A stretch of 64,000 bases of DNA from Paraburkholderia susongensis (GCF_900177725.1 NZ_FXAT01000003.1:744001-808000); one strand, 5' to 3'. Positions 1 to 9,279 are shown, counted from the first letter of the stretch. The notes: generated by a model not told the origin, from the sequence alone. Made by a program: numbers and translations.

Positions 1-447
1 CCGGCAATCCCTGGTGGTCGTTCGTCGGCGGTGACAGCAACGAGCGTGGACCTCGCCCGGAATCGGACTAGGGGAGCGAAGACTTCTTCATGCAGACGGC
101 GTTCGCCGGACATAGCTCCGAAAACTGTGTACTTGCCAGCAATTCCTCAGATGCACTGTTCCGGTTCATCACGGCTTATCCAGTCCGCAGGAAGAAGTCC
201 GCTGCTGTCGTGGTGAGCGGCCACAATTCCGATATCCCGGCCGCTCGAGCGACGTCTTCCGAATGCGCCGCTATGCGTCGCGGATAGTGCGACTGCAGCG
301 CTTGGTAGACCCGCTTCTGGCTATTGGCTTGTACGTATCGACAGCACCTGTTGTCTGGGGACGTGAATATAGCTACTGTAGCGCGTCCAATCGATGCACT
401 GAATGTTGAGCGGAGGCGGCAGCCTCCGCTCTATCATTTAGCTCTCG
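1..447. other. Left edge, no gene recognised
   Basis: Only short overlapping reading frames are present, none with a convincing ribosome site or recognisable protein. Nothing further can be supported here. Confidence 0.5.
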
Positions 448-1356
448 CTATTCGTAGGGTGACCAATGGACGCGGTCGTAGAAGTTTGCAGGCAATTCGA
501 TATCCAGAGTACCGAATTTGGCCAACAGCTTGGTGGCGAGTTCAGGTGGGGCAACGTTTTCCGCTTGGAGGATGAACGAGTAAACCAGCCCACCGTCGTT
601 GCTCTCGTTTTCCAGAATCTCTGCGTCCGCAAGGATTTCCGCATCCTCCAGGTCGATGGCGAGCTCTTCTGCGAGTGCCTGTGCAAGGGTCACTGTGGGC
701 CCGTCACCATCCGAACTGTCATCTCCGAACCACGCGAGCTTCGCAGAGGTGACTCTGCACTCCGGCTCGCCAACGCAGACCTTACCGTAGCGGGTGAGAA
801 AGAGCGATGCGGTCACATTAACAACATGTCCGACATACACTCGCTCAGGGTCCTGTCTCATGCTGGCGTGCCCGACAATGCGAAATTCCCTAGCACTGTC
901 GTAGGGTATCTCGTCGAGCGACGTTTCGAAAGGCAGGTAGACCTCGCCGAGAGTGCCGTTGGACATTGCCATCTGGCTGATGGTGTCGTCGTGGTTCACA
1001 ACGCTCTGGTCAAGGTAGTCCCTGAGCACATCGTCGAACGCACCCTTGGTTCGATGAACGGTGGCCCAAGGCAGGGTATGCGTCAGAGCGGCTGTCAGCA
1101 GGGAAGCCACAGCCTCGTCGGTGTAGCCAACATCGAGCTCGCTGGCGCGCAGCAGAAGCAGCGGTTCGTCGAGAACTATATGTCTGGTGGGCGATAGGTC
1201 CGGCTGTTCTTCTTGCGCGTTTTGATAGGCAGCAAGGGACTTATAGCCGAGCGCCGCAGCGACCAGCTGCTGAGCGTGACCAAGAACAAGCGGTTTGGAC
1301 AGTGAGGCGCTCTGTTTACGAACAGCGAAAGCAAGCGCACTGATACCAATAGCCAT
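448..1356 (-). CDS. Uncharacterised protein, 302 aa
   Basis: I do not recognise a characterised function. The start at 1356 is chosen because a GGAGAA ribosome site lies just upstream; the frame stays open further out, but that extension is Arg-rich and not protein-like. Residues about 20-45 (containing HAQQLVAAALGYKSLAAYQ) resemble the short helical segment found at the end of 'glyoxalase-related' domains, in which a helix is followed by a Gly-Tyr/Trp motif. The rest is acidic, with no signal peptide or membrane segment, so a cytoplasmic location is likely. It is transcribed away from the next gene, with a perfect hairpin between them. Confidence is high that it is a gene and low on function. 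Confidence 0.7.
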   Translation of the reverse strand: MAIGISALAFAVRKQSASLSKPLVLGHAQQLVAAALGYKSLAAYQNAQEEQPDLSPTRHIVLDEPLLLLRASELDVGYTDEAVASLLTAALTHTLPWATVHRTKGAFDDVLRDYLDQSVVNHDDTISQMAMSNGTLGEVYLPFETSLDEIPYDSAREFRIVGHASMRQDPERVYVGHVVNVTASLFLTRYGKVCVGEPECRVTSAKLAWFGDDSSDGDGPTVTLAQALAEELAIDLEDAEILADAEILENESNDGGLVYSFILQAENVAPPELATKLLAKFGTLDIELPANFYDRVHWSPYE

Positions 1357-1540
1357 GCGATTCTCCAATCTGGCACGGGGCATCGAGCGATTACATGCAC
1401 CGCGCCTGCGAGAACACGCAAGGGTTGGTAAACATTGATTCTGGGAAGAATTCTGTCGGTTTTGAGCCGCTCGCAACTCAGGCTGACGCCGTGCAGTCAT
1501 CATAGCAGAAATTTCCCGTGATTCTTGTTGGGTACTTTCC

Positions 1541-1576
1541 GCCTACCCTGCCGCGCGATTGCGCGGCAGGGTAGGC
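1541..1576. promoter_or_regulatory. Perfect 16-bp inverted repeat, 4-nt loop
   Basis: Bases 1541-1556 are exactly complementary to 1561-1576, with GATT as the loop. It lies between two genes that diverge, so a simple terminator role is unexpected and no T-run follows on either strand. It may be an operator or a structured leader; the function is inferred only. Confidence 0.6.
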
Positions 1577-1623
1577 GCAACGCGTTGATTTGTACCCCCT
1601 TGCTGTCGAGTGGACCGGATGGT

Positions 1624-2613
1624 GTGGACGACGATGAGGTACCGAGCTTCAGTCCTTGGGGTGCGGTATATTTAGGTGGTCATCCGCCGACCGAAAAGCA
1701 TATGTCCCGCCTTGGCATCGAACACGAAAATGGCCTCGTCTATGAAGGCACCGACAATCCGAGCTATCTCACTGTCCCTGCACCAATAATCTCGCAGTGT
1801 GCGCTGGTCGAATCCCCTTCCGACCTCGAGAATTTGCCGCGCGGTATGCTCAGCGACCCGTTTCGGTGGATTTTCCGAGAGGACTCGTTTGACCCTGTGT
1901 CTCGCGTTCGAAGAGGGCGTCTTTTTCAGTCATTCACCAAGACCAATCGGGAATTGGTCTTCGTCGAAGCTCACCCTAATTCGTTATCCGACAGTAGACG
2001 GAGCCGGTCGGACGGTCGAGTACACAAAGAACTGAATGTGTTCATCCATTGCACTGAATTGCTGGGACGCCCGAACCGGGCGGAAGGTCTTCAGCTTGCG
2101 ATAGGTCACGTCGGAGCACACTCGCTTTGGCGAATATTGCAGACTGAACAAACGGTCAGCCAGGACGTGCTGGTTACTGTTCGAGCTGAGTCTGCGTTTG
2201 GCATACTGCCCGCTCTCAACATGGTGCAAATTCCGGAAGGAAATCGGAAATCCGTCGTGGATGCTTACGACCGCGTCATGAAGGTAGCGTATCGCGATTC
2301 TCCAACTTCTGTTGTAGACCAGTGCCGAAACCTGTGCGCGGTTCTCGCTGGCCGGTGGTTACGCCAATTGAGCGGTGACGAGAAAGCGGTCCACAAAGAC
2401 CTAGGTCCATGCCTCACGGCAATCGGAAAACATGTTGGTGAAAATGAGCGACGGCTGATTCGTGCGGCTCTCGAGACCGTCAACCTCCTTCATCCTCGTG
2501 GGAAGGATAATGAGCGTGAGCGTCTCGACCTGCGGGAGGTATCGAACGAGGACGCCGAGCTTGCCTTGCATGCAACGGGGTTCGTTCTTAGAGAGCTCGG
2601 TTGGGGGCATTGA
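1624..2613 (+). CDS. Uncharacterised protein with Abi-C-like tail
   Basis: The frame is open from 1525, but the first codons run through the hairpin at 1541-1576, so the true start is probably later. GTG 1624 is used here and ATG 1702 is an alternative. No membrane segment or signal peptide is visible. The last 100 residues (around CRNLCAVLAGRWL, IRAALETVNLLHPRG, and a final LALHATGFVLREL) resemble the helical C-terminal domain of abortive-infection proteins (Abi_C), in which a short helical bundle carries an R/H-rich region. That similarity is from memory and weak. It stands alone, divergent from the preceding gene. Confidence 0.6.
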   Translation: MDDDEVPSFSPWGAVYLGGHPPTEKHMSRLGIEHENGLVYEGTDNPSYLTVPAPIISQCALVESPSDLENLPRGMLSDPFRWIFREDSFDPVSRVRRGRLFQSFTKTNRELVFVEAHPNSLSDSRRSRSDGRVHKELNVFIHCTELLGRPNRAEGLQLAIGHVGAHSLWRILQTEQTVSQDVLVTVRAESAFGILPALNMVQIPEGNRKSVVDAYDRVMKVAYRDSPTSVVDQCRNLCAVLAGRWLRQLSGDEKAVHKDLGPCLTAIGKHVGENERRLIRAALETVNLLHPRGKDNERERLDLREVSNEDAELALHATGFVLRELGWGH

Positions 2614-2995
2614 TGGAATCGGCTCACGTCGTGTTTCGGGCCTCGCCAATGCACGCGTTTCGCGGAAGAACCCTACCTGCCCCCACGCCGCACTCTGATG
2701 CCTCGAAATGCGCAAAATGATATAGCCGTCGCGTCATGCCACATCAACAGGCGTCAACCGGCACTCGACGCCAAATGTTCGCTGCCTGTTGACAGCCTGA
2801 ATACTCCTGCCGTAGGATAAAAGCGCGGTTCATGCCGAATCGTGGGCAAGTTGGCGCCCGTCAGTGCACGCACCGGAGCCTTTCCGGCACGGCAAAGCCA
2901 GTTCCCGTAATACTCGAATTTCCCGGCTCGGTGATTTCACTGGAAAGCCGGACAACGCGTGCCGTCCCGAGTGTGCTTTCCGTGATGAGGTCATC

Positions 2996-4645
2996 ATGAC
3001 AGCCAGTACCTCGGCGTCGGCGGACGCCATTTCATTCGCTTCTCCCCAGTCCCAAGCCCTAGCCTTGTGGACGTTCATCAAGCTCAAGAACCCCGACTTC
3101 AACAGCCAAGCGGCGCTTGGCGTTGTTCAACGGCTTTCCCCCCAGCCTGGGGACGACGTCAAGAAGCTTGCGAAGCGTTTGCGCGCCGAACTAGCGACAG
3201 CTGGGGTGAGCATCAAGCACGTCACGGCGCTTGATGCGGCATCCCGGATGCTCTCAAGCCAAGGCTGGTTCCAACGACACTCGCCTGCTGCGGCGCCTCG
3301 TCTATTCCTGCGCTCAGTAATCAACGACCAAGAAGTAAGCGCGATGACATGGCAAGAGTTATTGCCTGTGCTCATCCGGCAGTGCGAGCCTTTGGTTGTC
3401 GCGTCCCATGTACGCGCGCTCCACGTTGAGGTGGGAGAGAAAATGCTTACAGTCAACACCTTGGAGCACGCCAGTGGCGAGAAACTCTTACACGTGCCTA
3501 TCGTCCTAGTGATACCCAATGGGGACACGGACAGATGGCTAGACGGTGCGTCGACAGCTATTGAGGGACTGCGCCGCCGCTTTGAAGAAACACAGGAGGC
3601 GGTTGTTGAGGGCGTGGCCCCGCTACAGCTTTGCTCGGACCCTGAAACGGATAACGCTAGCTTCCCTCCTTCAGCAGCTCCCTTCGCCGAGTTGGTCTTG
3701 ATGCGTGTCGACGGGGACTACCAAGATGGCTACGAGATTGCCCGAGGCAATGAGTTCACTTGCTGGTCGCAGTTTGAATTGGCCTGCCAAAAGGACTCCG
3801 ACCGGTCGGAGGACATCTGGGTCACGCCGGAGGTAAACATCGCAGACGCCGCATGGATGTGTCGTGGTGGCCGCTACGTATGGCAGTTGGCAAAGCTTTC
3901 ACGAAATGGGACGTCCGCCCATCTGACTATCCGCGAGCTAGATGAAAAGGCAACCAGGAAACTGCTGAAGCGCTATCTGCTTGCTCGCAGCCGGTTCGGT
4001 GGACGCATGGAACATTTTGACCTTCCCAAGGCCTTCTCGCACATTGGCGCGCCAGGTGAGAACTATCGAGTAGATACACGGCGCCTGAATGACGCGCTCG
4101 CTAATCACGGACTCACTTGGGACGCGTACCTTGCAGAATGCGGTGACGACGTACCGCTGACTCCCGAGCTGCCGGTTGGTTTTCTGTTGACGCTGCTTGA
4201 ACGACTGAATCTGGATAACCCTGCGAGCATACTGTTGGCTCCGTCACGAGCGGAACTTCGCCGCGTAGATTCGGACGACCTTCTGCGTGCTCTTGCGCCT
4301 CGAACTGACCACGTTCGCTACCGTTCGTCACGCCGGCTTGACGACGAGTTGAAAGGGTTTGTCCGCGAAGCGATTCAGGAATTCGGCGACGGAATGCGCA
4401 CGCGGATGCTCATGACCAGTGGCGCGCTGCAGATAGAAGGCCGCCCGCTCCCAAACCTCGTATATGCGGCAGAGGCCGAGGAACTGCGCGCAGGTCTGGC
4501 GGCTCGTGGCCTGGCAATGTATGTCGGCATCATGCCGAATATTGTCTCAACCAAAGAGCACCCCAACGCCGCGCAGTTACCGCCTTTCGCTTTGGGCACA
4601 AGCCTGTTCATCGACGTTGACCTCGACGAAAGCGAGGCCGTATGA
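2996..4645 (+). CDS. Uncharacterised protein, 549 aa, coupled to DUF2726 gene
   Basis: The ATG at 2996 follows a GAGG ribosome site and begins a Ser/Ala-rich N-terminus. Residues about 40-85 (KKLAKRLRAELATAGVSIKH, then LDAASRMLSSQGW) match the pattern of the glyoxalase-related helical domain (LRA-La-G-isHs-AlelvA). The remaining 450 residues show no motif I can assign and no membrane segments. Its stop overlaps the start of the next gene by four bases (ATGA), so the two are translationally coupled and probably act together. The function is unknown. Confidence 0.75.
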   Translation: MTASTSASADAISFASPQSQALALWTFIKLKNPDFNSQAALGVVQRLSPQPGDDVKKLAKRLRAELATAGVSIKHVTALDAASRMLSSQGWFQRHSPAAAPRLFLRSVINDQEVSAMTWQELLPVLIRQCEPLVVASHVRALHVEVGEKMLTVNTLEHASGEKLLHVPIVLVIPNGDTDRWLDGASTAIEGLRRRFEETQEAVVEGVAPLQLCSDPETDNASFPPSAAPFAELVLMRVDGDYQDGYEIARGNEFTCWSQFELACQKDSDRSEDIWVTPEVNIADAAWMCRGGRYVWQLAKLSRNGTSAHLTIRELDEKATRKLLKRYLLARSRFGGRMEHFDLPKAFSHIGAPGENYRVDTRRLNDALANHGLTWDAYLAECGDDVPLTPELPVGFLLTLLERLNLDNPASILLAPSRAELRRVDSDDLLRALAPRTDHVRYRSSRRLDDELKGFVREAIQEFGDGMRTRMLMTSGALQIEGRPLPNLVYAAEAEELRAGLAARGLAMYVGIMPNIVSTKEHPNAAQLPPFALGTSLFIDVDLDESEAV

Positions 4646-5610
4646 ACCCGCACATCGAAGAACTGCAAATCCGCCTCGAGGCACGAGATATCGCCGGGTT
4701 CGTGGATACCTACGCCACAGAGGTCGTGAACGTACGCGGCGACCCTCAACTCACCCGCGTGACGCAAGTCATCCTTCCTCCGATATTGAGAGATGCTCTC
4801 CGGGAGCGCCATGTTCCGGCCACGGTTCTCATCCAGCTCTGGCGAATGATTCGCAACAGCACCCTGCTTGTTGTTGACAATGAGGTGCTCGCTAGCATCA
4901 ATGCACAGATTGATGGAGCTTTCCGGGAGTGTCATGGCAGCGACCATGCTCCGGTCGAAAAATTCTGGCTGCAGAAAAATGACGAACACCCTCGCCAAAT
5001 GCCGCTCTCGCCATCACTCCCTGCCTCCGGTCAGGCATCTGCCGGCCCCTTCGCGGTCACTGAGCGGGTGGTCATCGCGAGCGTGTTCACCGTCGGGCTG
5101 ACACACGTGAGCGACATGTTCAACTGTAAAAAGAACGTTTGCGCCAGTTCGCAGGAACGGGAGTTTCTGAAGGCGGTGCGGCAGTATCTTCCGAATCTGC
5201 AAGCCTATCCCAACGTGCCACTGCTGAACTTCATCGACATTGACCGGATGGGTGACACACTGACTGACCGGATGAAAAGTTACGTGCGTGCGTCCCGTGT
5301 GGATGTGCTGCTGTGTACTGACGACGAGGACCCGGTTGGCGGAATCGAGCTTGATTCTGTGCACCACGACTCGGACGAAGCGCGGGAGCGGGACGTTCTG
5401 AAAAACGAGTTCTTCAGCCTCGCCGGGCTCCCGTTGATTCGCATCAGACCTGAGAACAGTCGAGACGTCCGTGCAGAAGATTTTTATGACCTGCTCCTGA
5501 GCGAGTCAGAATCATTGCAAGCGCTTCGCCCGCGCCGAATGCGGCCGCGCCGCAATCACGACTTCCTCGTGCCTGCTGAATCCGCATGCAAGGTCAGGTG
5601 CCAAAGCTAG
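4642..5610 (+). CDS. DUF2726 domain protein
   Basis: The 322-residue protein has a helical N-terminal half and a C-terminal DUF2726 region of about residues 170-285. That region shows the family hallmarks: RVDVLLC, then GGIELDSVHHDS, then ARERDVLKNEFF and LPLIRI. DUF2726 has the layout of a PD-(D/E)XK nuclease core, with an acidic residue in the strand before IELD and a basic helix after it, so nucleic-acid cleavage is plausible but not shown. It overlaps the preceding gene by four bases. A pair of an unknown protein with a putative nuclease would fit a defence or DNA-processing role; this is inference. Confidence 0.75.
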   Translation: MNPHIEELQIRLEARDIAGFVDTYATEVVNVRGDPQLTRVTQVILPPILRDALRERHVPATVLIQLWRMIRNSTLLVVDNEVLASINAQIDGAFRECHGSDHAPVEKFWLQKNDEHPRQMPLSPSLPASGQASAGPFAVTERVVIASVFTVGLTHVSDMFNCKKNVCASSQEREFLKAVRQYLPNLQAYPNVPLLNFIDIDRMGDTLTDRMKSYVRASRVDVLLCTDDEDPVGGIELDSVHHDSDEARERDVLKNEFFSLAGLPLIRIRPENSRDVRAEDFYDLLLSESESLQALRPRRMRPRRNHDFLVPAESACKVRCQS

Positions 5611-5733
5611 GGCAACAGGTACGGCCAGCCCGCGAATCCATAGAGTTCATGGGCTGGTGTTCGAGTGTCGAGCGTTGTCAGTCAGGTGATTCTGAAACAG
5701 AAGACCCGGTTCACGCTCAACGTGCTCGCCTGT

Positions 5734-6051
5734 TTACCCGCCCTTGCTCTTAAACAGGCGCTCGTGCATCCAGCCGTCGTTGGTTGCAACCAATACGGCC
5801 TTGTCACCAGGTGCCCCGCTCAAGTCACGCTGCACGGAAGGATATGCGGCCTGAATCGCAGGCTGTTTCGCCCATGCCGGTGCTTCATCGACCTCGTAGA
5901 GGTAGTTGACCTGCGAAATCTTGGTGCCAAACATATCTGCGGGTTGCGTGAAGTTTTCCGCTTCCTTCACCTTGTACTTGCCGCCGCAGAACGCGTCCCA
6001 GTTGCCCAGGTTGCCGGTCGCGCCTTTGACCAGATGTTTCTTGCCGTCATC
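5734..6051 (-). pseudogene. Remnant of a small exported protein gene
   Basis: The frame encodes a plausible protein tail (GNWDAFCGGKYK, ADMFGTKISQVNYLYEVDEAP, NDGWMHERLF), but no credible start codon or signal peptide is found. The coding-like part begins directly after an unstructured stretch that follows the upstream lipoprotein stop. The only available start is a GTG at 5970, which would cut into the conserved-looking part. I read it as the 3' part of a gene whose 5' end was lost. A short intact gene from GTG 5970 (78 aa) is the alternative. Confidence 0.4.
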
Positions 6052-6105
6052 GCCAGCCCTTCTCGCGCTCAGTGACCGCCCATGCCCGTCAGCAAACCCG
6101 CTGGT

Positions 6106-6570
6106 CTAGTTAGAAGCCGCCTTGGTTCTTACAGCGCCGGGCTCGCCGGCCTCCTTGAACATATCGTCCATCAAATCCTGGACGACGCCGTCGGCATTTG
6201 GAAACTGATGCAGAACCGAATTTTTCCAGTGGCCAGACGCGATAAGGCCGCCGCTTGGCGCCTTGTAAAAGCGGATGTCCATCGAACGCAAATACATAAC
6301 GATGTCCCAGAACCAGCTGTCGGTGTAAGTGACATTCATGTCGGCTTTGTCGCACGCAGGGGCAACCGACACCGACACGCCGTGGTTTTCCAAGTTGCGT
6401 TGGATTGCAGCGTCCATATCAGCCGACTTGCCGCCGTGCGCGGTAAAGCACGCTGTCGTCATCGGCGAGCCTTTCGCCTGCGGACCAGCGGTGACACTTT
6501 GACTTGTGGAGCATCCAGGAAGGACGACCAGCGCCGAGACGGCGGCGACCAGGGAAACCAGAGTGCGCAT
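6106..6570 (-). CDS. Outer-membrane-type lipoprotein, Sbal_3080-like
   Basis: The 154-residue product opens with a lipoprotein signal (MRTLVSLVAAVSALVVLPGC), with the lipidated Cys at residue 20. The mature part carries AACDKADMNVTY-like, DSWFWDIVMYLRS and GHWKNSVLH segments that match, from memory, the Sbal_3080 lipoprotein family of unknown function. The product should be anchored in the cell envelope. The same strand carries the phosphoesterase gene further upstream, but about 270 bases separate them, so an operon is uncertain. Confidence 0.75.
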   Translation of the reverse strand: MRTLVSLVAAVSALVVLPGCSTSQSVTAGPQAKGSPMTTACFTAHGGKSADMDAAIQRNLENHGVSVSVAPACDKADMNVTYTDSWFWDIVMYLRSMDIRFYKAPSGGLIASGHWKNSVLHQFPNADGVVQDLMDDMFKEAGEPGAVRTKAASN

Positions 6571-6689
6571 TTTATTTTCCAGTTTGAATGCAGAGGCGGC
6601 ACTCTGAATATCGGCAGCTATGTCGTCAACTTAAGCGAGCGGGAGAACACTCTGCTCGCCGGTTGCCCCCTGCCCAGTCGACTACGCGC

Positions 6690-6839
6690 TCACCTCTGTT
6701 CATACAACGGCACTACGGGAGTCTCAACCTTGGCGGCAACTGTTTTGACCGAAGCAGCCTTCTTGCTTGTTGCCTTCTTCGCAGCGACCTTCTTGAGAGC
6801 AGAAACGGCCTTCTTTGCAGCCGGAGACTTCGCGCCAAT
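6690..6839 (-). other. In-frame Lys/Ala-rich tail after the phosphoesterase stop
   Basis: Directly after the TGA of the phosphoesterase gene, the same frame stays open for about 49 codons. It encodes a histone-H1-like tail (SPAAKKAVSALKKVAAKKA, then TSKKAASVKTVAAK) before a second TGA. The composition is strikingly coding-like. It is either a tail lost by a nonsense change, a readthrough extension, or the remnant of an H-NS/H1-type gene. Confidence 0.5.
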
Positions 6840-8201
6840 TCACGACCCACCCTTGTACGTCGCGACAAAACTCGCAAGGTCGCCCCAGTTCGGCGAAGAC
6901 AGCAACTCCGGATGGTCCTGCTGGACCTTAAGCGCGACACTCCGAAAGGCTTGCGCGCATGCCGAGAAGCCGGTCGATGGCGAGACGGGAGCCGATACGG
7001 TCGAGTTGCTCGGTATCGGGACATTTAGCTTCGGTGCAGGGCCCGGCGTTTTGGTTTCAGAAAGAGCGGAGCTGAGCTTCGAGAGTTGTGTGCGTGCGCT
7101 GACCGGAGCAGAGTAGGTGCTACCTGCGTTGAACTTATCTGCGAGAAGCTGAAGTATCGACGTATGGTCCAGGTTTCCGGAAAAGACGCCTCCTGGTGCG
7201 ACATAGGGCGAGACCAGGAATGCCGGCACACGCAGCCCGGTAGTTTGAAACTGATAACCGGCAACGTCAGTCGAAATCTCAAGTGGGCTTACATGGTCGA
7301 AGAATCCCCCGTGCTCGTCGTAGGTGACAATCATCAACGTCTCACCCCATCGCTCGGACGTGGAAATAGTTTGATAAATGTCGGCAAGGAACGCTTGCCC
7401 TGGGGCGACGCCGGTAGGTGAATGGTCGTCGTTCGGTACCCGATGCGGCCCATCCGTGTATTCCGGCTCGATGAAAATAACTTGAGGCAGATTGCTACTG
7501 GTCGTCCAGTCCGCCTTGAAGCGCGAATATCGCCTGAACCTCCCTCCGTTGCCATCTAGCGGCAAGGCAAGCGACGTGACTATCTCAGGCAACCATTTGG
7601 GCATCAAGCTGAAGAACGGGAAGAAGCCTCCCGACTGGTAGACACACCAACTTGCGCCGTGTGTGGTCAGCCAGTCGTATACCAGGGACTGCTCGGGAAG
7701 AAAACCAGAAACGTTGTCGCTAATCGCACTTTCTCCCGCCATTGCCATCAAGCGATTTGCCTGGGTTCCCGTCGGAAGTGGAGCAAACCAGCTATCGCAA
7801 ATAGTGAAATTTTTTGCGAAAAAATCATAAACAGGTAACGCGCCGGCCGTGTAGTAGCCCATCACCATCGACAGGTCGGCTGGCGCAGGGTTTCGTGTCG
7901 CATAGCTTGCGACGAATCCACCCAGTTCAGGACAGCCCCCACTCGCGCACGGCGTGTTTATTTGCGTCGAAATCGGCGTTCGGTCATGCGGCGGGTCGAG
8001 GATAAGTTGGGTCGACGGCGAAAGCGCATGTATGGCGTACGTATTGCCGCCGTAGAGGTTCGTGAAATTCTGTTGCCAGGTGGGGTCGGCCGAGAGGCCG
8101 TTGACATCCTTCCCGTCGAGGCTCAGGTAGCCAAGAACATGGTCGAAAGACCTATTCTCCATCATGACTATGATGATGGTCTTAATGTTGTCAACGGACA
8201 T
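6840..8201 (-). CDS. Phospholipase C-type phosphoesterase
   Basis: The 453-residue protein belongs to the phosphoesterase/acid phosphatase-like family that includes bacterial phospholipase C (PF04185), which hydrolyses phosphate ester head groups. The N-terminal MMENRSFDHVLGY motif at residues 13-25 and the later TYDEHGGFFDHV motif are the metal-binding hallmarks; FAPLPTGTQANRLM and RVPAFLVSPY are also typical. No export signal is visible at the N-terminus, which is unusual because many relatives carry a Tat signal. The start has a strong GGAGGGAGC ribosome site. The frame continues past the stop as a Lys-rich tail. Confidence 0.85.
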   Translation of the reverse strand: MSVDNIKTIIIVMMENRSFDHVLGYLSLDGKDVNGLSADPTWQQNFTNLYGGNTYAIHALSPSTQLILDPPHDRTPISTQINTPCASGGCPELGGFVASYATRNPAPADLSMVMGYYTAGALPVYDFFAKNFTICDSWFAPLPTGTQANRLMAMAGESAISDNVSGFLPEQSLVYDWLTTHGASWCVYQSGGFFPFFSLMPKWLPEIVTSLALPLDGNGGRFRRYSRFKADWTTSSNLPQVIFIEPEYTDGPHRVPNDDHSPTGVAPGQAFLADIYQTISTSERWGETLMIVTYDEHGGFFDHVSPLEISTDVAGYQFQTTGLRVPAFLVSPYVAPGGVFSGNLDHTSILQLLADKFNAGSTYSAPVSARTQLSKLSSALSETKTPGPAPKLNVPIPSNSTVSAPVSPSTGFSACAQAFRSVALKVQQDHPELLSSPNWGDLASFVATYKGGS

Positions 8202-8619
8202 GCTCCCTCCGATATAACGGCATCAGGGCGACGACGTCGCCTACAAATGCCCAGCCCGAAGGAACCACCAGGCGCGCGGCACGGGAGGTCTACTGACACG
8301 AACCTGTTTCCCACCGTGGTCCTACAGCGCTAGCCGGGACCGGATAGGTCACACGTCCGCGACAGGGGGCTTGCGTCTCCGACGAGGCTCGAAACCAAAG
8401 GCTTGCTTCCGGCTAGACGTTAAGGCTAGTTCACGTTACTTGAGTGTTCAAGTTCAGTTGCGTGATAGCGTTGCCCTTTTCACTTGCCACGCGGTACGCC
8501 TTCAGGAGTAACTCCATGTTACGAATCTCGCACCGCCGTTTCACATGTGTCCAATTTCGCCTCCTACACTCCGAGCCGTGGTCACTGACATTGCACTCAA
8601 TGTGCGAGGAGTAGCGAAG
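8202..8619. other. Intergenic, divergent promoters expected
   Basis: This 418-base spacer separates the leftward phosphoesterase gene from the rightward small exported protein. I see no gene or structured element in it. Confidence 0.4.
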
Positions 8620-8928
8620 ATGAACAAGATTCTCGGCGCGGCGCTCGGCCTGGCAATACTGGCAGCATCAACAGCAGCATCGGCGCACGTCGACGTCGCC
8701 ATCGGATTGGGCATCCCCGGAGCCGTGTATGCGCCGGCAGAGCCGGTGTACGCACCGCCACCTGCCGTCGTTTATGCTCCCGCACCTGTCGCCGTCGCGT
8801 ACGGCGATGACGACGACTGGCGAGCCCGCGAATGGCGTGAACGTCGCGAGTGGCGTGAACGTGAATGGCGCCGCCAGGAATGGCGTGAGAACGAGTGGCG
8901 CGAGCGCGGTCGCTGGGGCGGCTATTGA
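8620..8928 (+). CDS. Small exported PXPV-repeat protein
   Basis: The 102-residue product has a Sec signal peptide (cleavage after ASTAASA, about residue 22), then a proline/valine segment built of YAPxPxVVYAPxP units. It ends in a charged, repetitive region of W-R-E-R units. The start is the ATG following GCGAGGAG. It belongs with the PXPV-type small periplasmic proteins common in Burkholderiaceae, whose function is unknown. A paralogue with the same HxDIGVYFGVPGPVY opening lies at 46954-47253 on the other strand. Confidence 0.75.
   Translation: MNKILGAALGLAILAASTAASAHVDVAIGLGIPGAVYAPAEPVYAPPPAVVYAPAPVAVAYGDDDDWRAREWRERREWREREWRRQEWRENEWRERGRWGGY
8818..8907 (+). repeat. Imperfect tandem repeat coding W-R-E-R units
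   Basis: Degenerate units of about 12-15 bases containing TGGCGTGAACG or TGGCGCGAGCG repeat through the 3' end of the small exported protein gene. They give an array of Trp-Arg-Glu-Arg peptides. Confidence 0.6.
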
Positions 8929-8981
8929 AACGACGCCGGAAGGCACTACATCTCCGGCATACAAACACCGAGTACCTTCGA

Positions 8982-9221
8982 ATGAAAGAAACTAGCCCGA
9001 TAAGAATAGCTTTGGTGGCCGCTACCTTGGCATTGGCAACGATGGGAACGGCAAACGCCGCAGGCTGCCTCAAGGGCGCTGTGGTTGGCGGGGTCGCCGG
9101 ACACTATGCGGGGCACCACGCTGTAGTTGGCGCGGTCGGTGGCTGCATGGTCGGCAGGCATCTTGCGAAGCAACACGCTCAACAGCAAGCTGCGCAAAGT
9201 CAGGCTGCACAGGCGCAATAA
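8982..9221 (+). CDS. Small exported glycine-zipper protein
   Basis: The 79-residue product begins with a signal peptide (residues 1-26, ending ANA). A glycine-zipper-like segment follows (GAVVGGVAGHYAGHHAVVG, then GGCMVGRHLA) and then a Gln/Ala-rich tail. Glycine-zipper proteins of this size usually sit in or near the outer membrane, and no more specific role can be read. It is 53 bases downstream of the PXPV gene on the same strand, so co-transcription is likely, and it is followed by a strong hairpin. Confidence 0.65.
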   Translation: MKETSPIRIALVAATLALATMGTANAAGCLKGAVVGGVAGHYAGHHAVVGAVGGCMVGRHLAKQHAQQQAAQSQAAQAQ

Positions 9222-9237
9222 AACGTCGTCGGCATGG

Positions 9238-9279
9238 GGTACCCGGTGGAATCAGAAAATCGTTGGTCCACCGGGTACC
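9238..9279. terminator. Bidirectional hairpin between convergent genes
   Basis: A perfect 12-bp stem (9238-9249 with 9268-9279) encloses an 18-base loop. It lies between the ends of the glycine-zipper gene and the H-NS gene, which converge. The position supports a shared terminator, although no long T-run follows. Confidence 0.6.

Noticed and set aside
466..1197. 243-codon rightward frame opposite the first gene
   Set aside because: It mirrors the leftward gene, has no family pattern and no ribosome site; a high-GC shadow.
6082..7116. 344-codon rightward frame across the lipoprotein and phosphoesterase genes
   Set aside because: It spans two recognised leftward genes and is low-complexity, so it is antisense noise.
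8818..8907. Possible CRISPR-like repeat
   Set aside because: The units are degenerate, lie inside a coding frame and have no spacers.
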